NCBI RefSeq assembly: GCF_900111515.1
Contig: NZ_FOHS01000004.1
Coordinates: 186,001-250,000 of the forward strand
From: Hymenobacter actinosclerus
Lineage (GTDB): Bacteria; Bacteroidota; Bacteroidia; Cytophagales; Hymenobacteraceae
DNA length: 64,000 nt
Direction of reading: 5' to 3'
The position numbers were made by a program, and so were the translations under genes. Below the pieces are notes generated by a model. That model had not been told where the DNA came from, made no database searches, and saw only the letters and a list, made by a program, of their open reading frames with translations. Each line of letters begins with the position of its first letter. Position 1 is the stretch's first letter. This document shows positions 22,735 through 29,848 of the stretch, in pieces.

Positions 22735-25431
22735 ATGCGAAAACCTTACTATTTCCTGGTCTTTTTGTTGCTTCTGCTGGGGCAGAGCCTGGCCGGTCGG
22801 GCGCAGGAATCGGCGGCCGTCAGCGGCTCCGTTCTCACCGACACCGGCCAGCCGCTGCCGGGAGCTACCATCTTCATCCGGGGTACTTTCATCGGCACAA
22901 GCACCAACCGCGACGGCAGTTTCCTGATGCGGGCCGACTTCAGCAACGGACCCGTGACGCTGGCCGTGTCGTTTGTGGGCTACGTAACCCGCGAGGTAAC
23001 GCTGAGCCAGCCCGATAACAGCATTCGGGTAGAGCTCAAGCCCAACGCCATCCAAACCACCGAGGTGATTGCCTCGGCCTCCCGCAAAGAGGAAAACATT
23101 CTGCAGGCCCCCGTAACGGTAGAGAAGGTGACCTCGCAGCAGGTAATGCAGCTGCCCCCGCCCGATGTGCAGGTGGGCCTCAACCAGTTCAAGGGCATCG
23201 ACGTGAACGGCACGAGCATGCTGATGAACTCGCTCAGCACCCGGGGCTTCAACTCGCCCAAATCGGAGCGCCTGATTCAGCTTACCGACTACTTCGACAC
23301 CCAGTCGCCTTCGCTCAACATCAACTCGGGCAACCTGCAGGGCCTGCCCGAAATCGATATCGAGAGCATTGAAATTATCCACGGTCCGGCCTCGGCGCTG
23401 TACGGCGCCAACGCCTTCAACGGGGTGCTGCTCCAGAACTCGAAAGACCCCTTCGTGACGGAGGGCCTGACGCTGCGCGTGCGCGGTGGCGGGCGCAGCC
23501 TCTTCGATGGCCAGCTGCGCTATGCCCAGCGCATCGGTGAGAAGTTCGCCTTCAAGGTTACGGGCGCTTACCTGACGGCCGACGACTGGCTGGCAAATAA
23601 CTATTCGGCAACCGACCGCCGGGTGGAAAGCCGCAACAATGCCGCTGGCTCGGCGCTGGGCTACGAGGCCGTGAACCGCTACGGCGACGTGGCTTTCACG
23701 GTGCCAGCAAACTACCCCGTTGCCGATTTGCGGGGCAAAACGCTGTTTATGCCCGGCTTTACGGAGCAAACGCTGGTAGGGACCGACGACCGGGCCCGGT
23801 CGCTGAAAGTGCAGCCATCGGTTTCGTACCTGCTAACCAACTCGATTAAACTGACGGTGGGCGGCAGCTACAGCCGGGGCACGGCCAGCTACCAGAGCTC
23901 CAGCCGCTACCGGTTCAAGGATTTCGGTACCAACCAGTACCACGGCGAAATCAAAGGCAGCCGCTGGTTTGTACGCGGCCAGTCGGTGCAGGACTTCGGC
24001 AACAACTCGTACGATTTGAACCTGCTGGGCTCGTTTATTCAGAACGCGCCCATTGCTGCGGGCACCGGCACTACCTACGCGCAGCGGTATTTTGGTACTT
24101 ACCTCAACGCGTACGCCGTGTCGCGGGCCAAGGGCCAGACCGATGAACAGGCGCAGCAGGCGGCTTCCGACCTGGTAAACCAGGGGCCGTACCAGCTCGA
24201 CCCCAACTCGGCCGAGTTCCGCAGCCTGCGCAGCCAGATTACCGGCGACGCCACGCCCGGGCGCGGTGCCCGGCTCAACCCCAGCTCGCTACTCAACGAG
24301 GGCAACGCCCAGTACAACTTCCGGCTGGCCGAAACGGCCGACCTGATTGTGGGCGGTGCCTACCGCAAGTTCCGGCTGGGCTCCAACGGCAACCTGTTCA
24401 ACGACGTTGAAAACCGTATTCAGAACCACGAGGTTGGCGGCTACGCGCAGCTCACCAAGAAATGGCTCGATGAGCGCGTGAAAGTGGCCCTGGCCGGCCG
24501 GGTTGATGAGTTTAAAAACTTCAAGCCGGCCTTCTCGCCCCGGGCTTCGGTGGTGTACTCGGTAGGTGCTACGCGCCAGCATAACTTCCGCGCCAGCTTC
24601 GGCCGCGCCTTCCGCTCGCCCACCCAGCTCGACCAGTACATTCAGCTCGATGTGAAGCAGGTGCTCTTGCTGGGCAACGTGGACAATGGCTTTCAGGGCT
24701 ACCGCATCACCAACGGCCGGCCCGGCGCCGAAATTGATTTGGCTACCCTCAAGCTGGAGCGTTTGAGCTCCTACGAAGTAGGCTACAAAGGTGCCCTGAC
24801 CGAGCAGCTGGCCTTCGATGTAAACTACTACCGCAACTACTACAACGACTTCATCGGGGCCGTGCGCTTCATCGGCAACCGCGACGGCAGCCGTCCCACC
24901 ACGGCCCAACTTATGACCGAGGCTACCCGCGTGGCACCCGAGTCGCCGTTCCAGGAGGCCACCTCGCCCACCCGCGTGCTGCAGGTCTGGACCAATGCCA
25001 ACCAGCAGGTGAGCACCCAGGGCGCGGCCGTGGGCCTGACCTACGCCTTCGCGCCCTTCCTGAAGGTGGCCGCCAACTACACGCTCAACGTGCAGGACCG
25101 CTTCGAGGTGCAGGACGCCGACTTCCAGACCTATTTCAACACGCCCAAGCACAAGTACAACGTGGGCGCCAGCGGTACGGCGCTTACCCACCTGAGCTAC
25201 GCGCTTAACTACCGCTGGGCCCAGGGCCACGAGTACGGCACGCCCTTCGCCGTGGGCCAGCTCGCCGACTACAGCGTAACCGACGCTTACCTGGGCTATA
25301 ACTTCGTTAAGACGGGGCTGACGCTGCAGGGCGGCGGCTCCAACATCTTCAACGCCAATAATATTCAGGTGTACGGCGGCCCGCAAATCGGCCGCCTGTT
25401 GTACCTGGGCCTGCAGTTGGATATAAAGTAA
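22735..25431 (+). CDS. TonB-dependent receptor with carboxypeptidase-like N-domain
   Basis: From the ATG at 22735 the 898-residue product has a signal peptide, a CarboxypepD_reg-like domain (SGSVLTDTGQPLPGATIFIR ... DGSFLMRADF), a plug with IESIEIIHGPASALYGANAF and GVLLQNSKDPF, and a barrel ending in GGPQIGRLLYLGLQLDIK. It belongs to the non-SusC TonB-dependent receptors of Bacteroidota. No SusD or specific transporter gene is adjacent, so the ligand is unknown. The leader suggests regulated expression (see the hairpin before it). Confidence 0.93.
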   Translation: MRKPYYFLVFLLLLLGQSLAGRAQESAAVSGSVLTDTGQPLPGATIFIRGTFIGTSTNRDGSFLMRADFSNGPVTLAVSFVGYVTREVTLSQPDNSIRVELKPNAIQTTEVIASASRKEENILQAPVTVEKVTSQQVMQLPPPDVQVGLNQFKGIDVNGTSMLMNSLSTRGFNSPKSERLIQLTDYFDTQSPSLNINSGNLQGLPEIDIESIEIIHGPASALYGANAFNGVLLQNSKDPFVTEGLTLRVRGGGRSLFDGQLRYAQRIGEKFAFKVTGAYLTADDWLANNYSATDRRVESRNNAAGSALGYEAVNRYGDVAFTVPANYPVADLRGKTLFMPGFTEQTLVGTDDRARSLKVQPSVSYLLTNSIKLTVGGSYSRGTASYQSSSRYRFKDFGTNQYHGEIKGSRWFVRGQSVQDFGNNSYDLNLLGSFIQNAPIAAGTGTTYAQRYFGTYLNAYAVSRAKGQTDEQAQQAASDLVNQGPYQLDPNSAEFRSLRSQITGDATPGRGARLNPSSLLNEGNAQYNFRLAETADLIVGGAYRKFRLGSNGNLFNDVENRIQNHEVGGYAQLTKKWLDERVKVALAGRVDEFKNFKPAFSPRASVVYSVGATRQHNFRASFGRAFRSPTQLDQYIQLDVKQVLLLGNVDNGFQGYRITNGRPGAEIDLATLKLERLSSYEVGYKGALTEQLAFDVNYYRNYYNDFIGAVRFIGNRDGSRPTTAQLMTEATRVAPESPFQEATSPTRVLQVWTNANQQVSTQGAAVGLTYAFAPFLKVAANYTLNVQDRFEVQDADFQTYFNTPKHKYNVGASGTALTHLSYALNYRWAQGHEYGTPFAVGQLADYSVTDAYLGYNFVKTGLTLQGGGSNIFNANNIQVYGGPQIGRLLYLGLQLDIK

Positions 25432-25457
25432 GAAGCAGATCGTGGGTAGCGAGAAAT

Positions 25458-25621
25458 CGTCATTGCGAGGCCCAAGGCCGAAGCAATCTGGTCGTATAAA
25501 ACGACCAACTCAGTAAAGCAGAAAGCCCTTGTCGTCTGTACTGGCGTCAGGGGCTTTCTGCTTAAAAAAGGCTGTCATTCTGAATAGCCGGATTGCTTCG
25601 GCCTTGGGCCTCGCAACGACG
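25458..25621. repeat. Palindromic repeat enclosing an intrinsic terminator
   Basis: Outer arms 25458-25491 and 25588-25621 pair at 32 of 34 positions; the core GAGGCCCAAGGCCGAAGCAATC is perfect apart from the flanks. Nested inside, arms at 25517-25529 and 25549-25562 form a terminator hairpin (AGCAGAAAGCCC / GGGGCTTTCTGCT) followed by TTAAAAAA. It separates the convergent receptor and AlkB genes. Confidence 0.85.
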
Positions 25622-25629
25622 TTCTCTTA

Positions 25630-26217
25630 CTACTTCACCAGCCGGAACGTGAGGTTGAGCCGGGGGCCGACGGGACGGGTGGTTTTGGGCAGCGCGTGCA
25701 GCCAGTTCTGCTGAGTGGCGCCGCGCATGAGCAGCAGGCTGCCGGCCAGCAGCGGCAGGCTCAGGGCCTGGGCGGCCACGCTGCGGCGGGGCCGCAGGCG
25801 GAAGGTGCGGGTAGCGCCCAGCGTGAGCGAGGCAATAACGGGTTCCGGACCCAATTCGGGCTCATCATCGGCGTGGTAGCCCATGCTGTCCTGGCCCGAG
25901 CGGTAGAGGTTGAGCAGTACGCTGTTGAAGCGGGCCCCGGTGGCAGTTTCGAGGTGGGCCCGCAGCTGCTGCAGGGCTGGCAGCCAGGGCAGCGGCTCCA
26001 GGCGCAGGCCCGAGTAGCGGTACGTGGCCTTGGGGTCGCCGTACCAGGCCGTGAGGCGCGGCTGCATCACCTCTTTCCCAAACAGCTTGATCGGCTGCTG
26101 CTGCCAGGCCACCGTAGCCGTCAGCTCGGCCAGCAGGGCCGACGCTTCGGCCGGGGCCAGAAAGCGGGCATCGAGCAGCACGTCGGCGTCGGGCAGGGGT
26201 AGGGGCAGCAGCGGCAT
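25630..26217 (-). CDS. AlkB-like 2-oxoglutarate/Fe(II) dioxygenase
   Basis: This 195-residue protein has the DNA-repair AlkB arrangement: PRLTAWYGD, NSVLLNLYRSGQDSMGYHAD with the HxD iron ligands, ASLTLGATRTFRLR, the distal His in NWLHALPK, and the 2-oxoglutarate-binding RLNLTFR. It should remove alkyl groups from DNA or RNA bases. Length and motif order fit AlkB-type proteins of the ALKBH2/3 kind. Start at 26217 fits; it is 16 bp downstream of the membrane-protein gene. Confidence 0.93.
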   Translation of the reverse strand: MPLLPLPLPDADVLLDARFLAPAEASALLAELTATVAWQQQPIKLFGKEVMQPRLTAWYGDPKATYRYSGLRLEPLPWLPALQQLRAHLETATGARFNSVLLNLYRSGQDSMGYHADDEPELGPEPVIASLTLGATRTFRLRPRRSVAAQALSLPLLAGSLLLMRGATQQNWLHALPKTTRPVGPRLNLTFRLVK

Positions 26218-26233
26218 CGGGTGGCGGTTCGGC

Positions 26234-26926
26234 TCAGACGGTGCCGGGCATTCCGGCGGGCATGATGCCGTGGAGCTGCACGAGCAGGTAATAGAGGCCC
26301 AGCATCAGCAGGCCGCAAATCAGAAGCGGGCCCACCCACGAGCGGCTGCGGTAGGGCTGCCGCCCGATGTAGCGGGGCCAGAAAAACAGGTTGTACACCA
26401 GAATGGCGGGCAGGTTGAAGAACGAGCCCAGCCAGTTCACCTGCTCACCGTACACGCTCTTCAGCCACAGCACCAGGTAGCCGCCCCCAAACACGTAGGC
26501 CAGCACGAAGGCCACCACCAGCAGGGCCGCCCGGCCGCGCTGCAGCGTCCGCAGGTTCAGCACCAGCATCACGCCCCCGGCAATCATGCTGAAAAGCACC
26601 GAGAAGATGGTAATGGCCCCCAGCGAAAACAGCCGGGGCCCAACTTCGGCCGCGTCGGGCGAGGCTTCGCCGCGCGCCACCCGCCGGGCCTGCACCTGCT
26701 CGGCCACCTCGGCGCGCACCACGGCCTCGCGGCGCTCGGTCTGCTCCTGGCCCAGGCGCAGCTCAGCCATCAGCGCCTCGGCGTTGGGCTCGGGCAGGCC
26801 GCGGCGCTCCAGCTCCGTGAGGGCGGCCAGCACGGCCTCCTCGCGGTACTGGTAGCGCTGCTCCACGTATTCGCGCAGTTCAGCCACCGTTTTACGGCTC
26901 ATTTTCGCCGGGAAGTCCTCTGCCAT
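26234..26926 (-). CDS. Polytopic membrane protein, unknown function
   Basis: I start at 26926 because upstream codons are encoded by a repeat spacer. The 230-residue product has a charged N-terminal half (about 1-115) with a helical segment TVAELREYVEQRYQYREEAV, followed by about four membrane spans, e.g. ITIFSVLFSMIAGGVMLVLN, LLVVAFVLAYVFGGGYLVLW, AILVYNLFFWPRYIG and PLLICGLLMLGLYYLLVQL. No named family is recognised. The gene is in line with kynU and alkB. Confidence 0.75.
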   Translation of the reverse strand: MAEDFPAKMSRKTVAELREYVEQRYQYREEAVLAALTELERRGLPEPNAEALMAELRLGQEQTERREAVVRAEVAEQVQARRVARGEASPDAAEVGPRLFSLGAITIFSVLFSMIAGGVMLVLNLRTLQRGRAALLVVAFVLAYVFGGGYLVLWLKSVYGEQVNWLGSFFNLPAILVYNLFFWPRYIGRQPYRSRSWVGPLLICGLLMLGLYYLLVQLHGIMPAGMPGTV

Positions 26927-26929
26927 GAT

Positions 26930-27050
26930 TCGTTTTTCGTTATTTGTTTTTCGTTTTTCGGCGCTTATGCTTTCGTGCTCTTTCGTTGGTGAATTGGTCA
27001 GGGATTGTATTCTCAACGAAAAACGAAAAACAAGCGCCGAAAAACGAAGT
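26930..27050. repeat. CGAAAAACG word palindrome after kynU
   Basis: Copies of TTCGTTTTTCG on one side and CGAAAAACGAAAAAC on the other, joined by GGCGCTT/AAGCGCC, pair across a loop of about 65 nt. On the minus strand the words begin 1-2 bases after the kynU stop codon. The spacer is much more AT-rich than its neighbours. Confidence 0.75.
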
Positions 27051-27051
27051 C

Positions 27052-28329
27052 TTACTGAGCCCACTCGGCCAGCACTTCACCCACGCGGAAAACGTCTTCG
27101 AAGGTGTTATAGAGCGGGGTGGGGGCCAGGCGGATGACGTTGGGCTCGCGCCAGTCGCCGATAACGCCCACGGCCATCAGGTGCTCGAACAGGTCGCGGC
27201 CACCCTGGTGTACCAGCAACGAAAGCTGGCAGCCGCGTTGGGCGGGGTCCTGGGGGGTAATGATTTCGAGCCGCTCGGCCGGCAGGTTCAGGCGTCGGAT
27301 GAAGAACTCCAGATAGCCCGTCAGCAGCTCGCTTTTGCGGCGCAGCGCGGGCATGCCGCCGGCTTCGTCGTGGATTTTGAGGGCGGCCTCGTGCACGGCC
27401 AACGACAGAATGGTGCCGTTGGACAGCTGCCAGCCGGCCGCCCCGTACATGGGCTTAAAGCCCTTTTTCATCTGAAACCGCTCCTTCTCATCGTGGCCCC
27501 ACCAGCCGGCCAGGCGCAGCAGTTCGGGCTGCTCGGCAAACCGCTCGTGCACGTAGGCGCCGGCCACGCCGCCAGGCCCCGAGTTGAGGTACTTGTAGGA
27601 GCACCAGCAGGCAAAATCCACGTCCCAGTCGTGCAGCTGCAGCTCCACGTTGCCGGCCGCATGGGCCAGATCGAAGCCTACCATGGCCCCGGCGGCGTGG
27701 CCGGCGCGGGTAATGGCCTCCATATCGAACACCTGGCCCGTGTAGTAGTTGATGCCGCCCATGATAATGGTGCAGAGCGAGTCACCCAGCTCCGCAATCT
27801 TGGCTACAATGTCTTCGGTGCGCAGCGTGTGCTCGCCGGGGCGCGGCTCCAGCTCCACAATGGCGTCGTCGGGTGCGAAGCCGCGCAGCTTTACCTGGGT
27901 TTCGAGCGCGTACTGATCGGACGGAAAGGCGCCGCCTTCCATGAGCACCTTGTAGCGGGTGGCGGTAGGCTGGTAGAAGCTGATGAGTAGCAGGTGCAGG
28001 TTGGTGCTCAGGTTGTTCATCACCACTACCTCGTGGGGCCTGGCGCCCACTACGCGGGCCGAAGGGCCCTGCAGCCGCTCGTGGAAGGGCATCCAGGGCG
28101 TGTCGCCCTTGAAGTGGCCCTCCACGGCCAGGTTCTGCCAGTTCTCAAACTGCACTTCGGCGGCGGCGCGGGCCGTGCGGGGCTGCAGGCCCAGCGAGTT
28201 GCCGCAGAAATACAGGCACTCGCCCTGCCCGTCGGGCGCGGGCGGAATCAGAAACTGCTGGCGGAAGTCGCGCAACGGGTCCTGCGCGTCGAGCTGGCGG
28301 GCGAAATCGAGGGTGGGTTCAAACGTCAT
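27052..28329 (-). CDS. kynU: Kynureninase
   Basis: This 425-residue PLP enzyme splits 3-hydroxykynurenine (or kynurenine) to 3-hydroxyanthranilate (or anthranilate) and alanine. The PLP lysine lies in CSYKYLNSGPGG. Other family marks are FCGNSLGLQPR, NLSTNLHLLLISFY, GFDLAHAAGN and the C-terminal NVIRLAPTPLYNTF. A perfect TATCTTTG box 5 bases before the ATG at 28329 fixes this start and suggests a leaderless mRNA. It links kmo and haaO functionally. Confidence 0.97.
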   Translation of the reverse strand: MTFEPTLDFARQLDAQDPLRDFRQQFLIPPAPDGQGECLYFCGNSLGLQPRTARAAAEVQFENWQNLAVEGHFKGDTPWMPFHERLQGPSARVVGARPHEVVVMNNLSTNLHLLLISFYQPTATRYKVLMEGGAFPSDQYALETQVKLRGFAPDDAIVELEPRPGEHTLRTEDIVAKIAELGDSLCTIIMGGINYYTGQVFDMEAITRAGHAAGAMVGFDLAHAAGNVELQLHDWDVDFACWCSYKYLNSGPGGVAGAYVHERFAEQPELLRLAGWWGHDEKERFQMKKGFKPMYGAAGWQLSNGTILSLAVHEAALKIHDEAGGMPALRRKSELLTGYLEFFIRRLNLPAERLEIITPQDPAQRGCQLSLLVHQGGRDLFEHLMAVGVIGDWREPNVIRLAPTPLYNTFEDVFRVGEVLAEWAQ

Positions 28330-28334
28330 CCGGG

Positions 28335-28342
28335 CAAAGATA
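28335..28342 (-). promoter_or_regulatory. TAnnTTTG promoter box of kynU
   Basis: The minus strand reads TATCTTTG, then CCCGG, then ATG. As at pheS and lipA, the predicted +1 coincides with the start codon. Confidence 0.7.
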
Positions 28343-28458
28343 CCAACCATATAGCCGGACACCTAGCCACCCGCCCGCAGGATTATGGCCACTTGCCGGG
28401 CTGCTGCTCTTCCTACCGATGCCCTGAAACAGGCCGGCACTACCCGTGGCCCGGCGGG

Positions 28459-28992
28459 CTAGGGCGCAGCAACCGGGGTCGGGGCCTCCAGGTAGGTACC
28501 GCACATGGTGCAGGTGCGCAACGCGTCGGAGGCCCAGAAGCGGTCCATGATGGGCGGCAGCTGGGCCACGATGTCGGTTATTTCGGCGTACTCCTCATGG
28601 AGCTGGTGGCCGCAGTTTTCGCAGTACCACTGGAAGCCATCCAGCTCCCCGGCCGTGCGGTAGCGCTCCAGCACCAGGCCCACCGAGCCAGCTGGCCGCC
28701 GGGGCGAGTGGGGCACGCCACCGGGCAGCAGGAACATGCTGCCCGCCTTTATCTCGATATCCACAGGCCGGCCGTCCTCAATGATTTTCACCACGATGTC
28801 GCCTTCGAGCTGCAGAAACAGCTCCTCGCCCTCGTCCACGTGGTAGTCTTTGCGGGCGTTGGGGCCGCCCACCACCATCACGATGAAGTCCTTATTATCC
28901 TTGAACACCTGCTGGTTGCCCACGGGCGGCCGCAGCAGGTGGCGATGGTCATCAATCCACTGCTGAAAGTTGAAGGGACGGGCAACGGGCAT
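28459..28992 (-). CDS. haaO: 3-hydroxyanthranilate 3,4-dioxygenase
   Basis: This 177-residue cupin enzyme opens the ring of 3-hydroxyanthranilate, giving the precursor of quinolinate and NAD. It has RPPVGNQQVF, the iron-ligand segment DYHVDEGEELFLQLEGD and the second His in GGVPHSPRRP. The C-terminal rubredoxin-like site CENCGHQLHEEY ... CTMCGTYLE marks the bacterial form. kynU lies 130 bp downstream on the same strand with its own promoter. Also called nbaC. Confidence 0.96.
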   Translation of the reverse strand: MPVARPFNFQQWIDDHRHLLRPPVGNQQVFKDNKDFIVMVVGGPNARKDYHVDEGEELFLQLEGDIVVKIIEDGRPVDIEIKAGSMFLLPGGVPHSPRRPAGSVGLVLERYRTAGELDGFQWYCENCGHQLHEEYAEITDIVAQLPPIMDRFWASDALRTCTMCGTYLEAPTPVAAP

Positions 28993-29049
28993 GGGCAGAG
29001 AGAACAGGGTAGGAGGTATTCACAAAGAGCCGCAGGTGGTGGCTGGGCG

Positions 29050-29601
29050 CTAGTCGGCGCGGGAAATAAGTACGTCGTCGAGAAAAACGGGCGGCGTTGC
29101 CCCGCCCCGCCACATGTACACGCGCAGCTCGTGAGTGGGCTCTACGCTTTCGGGCAGAACAAAGGTTTTCCTGATCTGCGTCCACTGATTGATGCCCTTT
29201 ACTTCGTTGCCTAAAGTGATGCTCTCCCAAAAAATCTTTTGCTCAGAATCAGCCGGATTCTTGACTTCCACTACCAGCTGAGCTTCTGAGCCCTGGTCCG
29301 TCACCAGTGCCCAGGCGCTCAGCCCGAGCTTCTTTATGCGCATCGGACTGACCTTCCCCACAATGCTGGTGTAGCTCATCGAGTACTCCACGTTGTTATC
29401 AACCATGATGGAGTGCCGCCCCGAGTGGGCCTTGGCAGTCGTCAGGGATGGGTTGGATGGAATCCAGCCTTCCAACGATTCGAAGTCGTTGTAAGAGAGC
29501 ACGTTTTCGGCGTTGGCGGTGGTGCCGCGGCTGGAGCAGCTTACCAGCAGGCCCGCACAGCTGCTTGCAATCAGTAAGGGATAAAAAGGCAACAGGCGCA
29601 T
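29050..29601 (-). CDS. Lipoprotein with carbohydrate-binding-like jelly roll
   Basis: This 183-residue protein has the lipobox LVSC and a Ser/Thr spacer, then a single domain opening with YNDFESLEGWIPSNPSLTTA and KAHSGRHSIMVD, and closing with FLDDVLISRAD. That layout (sheet-forming, aromatic, terminal DDV motif) is typical of CBM4/9-like beta-sandwich domains. It is divergent from the glycan block, and the following large membrane protein also ends in a domain with DDLLIRPAD. A near-consensus TATCTTCG box is at 29640-29647. Ligand unknown. Confidence 0.75.
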   Translation of the reverse strand: MRLLPFYPLLIASSCAGLLVSCSSRGTTANAENVLSYNDFESLEGWIPSNPSLTTAKAHSGRHSIMVDNNVEYSMSYTSIVGKVSPMRIKKLGLSAWALVTDQGSEAQLVVEVKNPADSEQKIFWESITLGNEVKGINQWTQIRKTFVLPESVEPTHELRVYMWRGGATPPVFLDDVLISRAD

Positions 29602-29848
29602 AACCAGCCGGAAAGGAAATTAACATAAAAAAAGCGCCGCGAAGATATAAAACATATGCAGGCGGAACTGCCGGCGCCGGGTAGGTGCCAGCAGCCGGCG
29701 GCCGCCCGGGGCCGGTCGTTTGCGGGGCCCGACTTTCAGGCGGGTGGCGGAGTTCTATTTGCAGGCTATCTATATTTACCCTCCATTTCCTTCTTTTTCG
29801 CGCTGTAGAAAAGCCCTGCACTCCTCGGCTTCTGCTTATCGCTTATTT

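Noticed and set aside
25458-25621. CRISPR-like or IS terminal-repeat interpretation of the paired 34-bp arms
   Set aside because: There is only one inverted pair, no array spacing and no transposase; the content between the arms is a terminator, not a gene.
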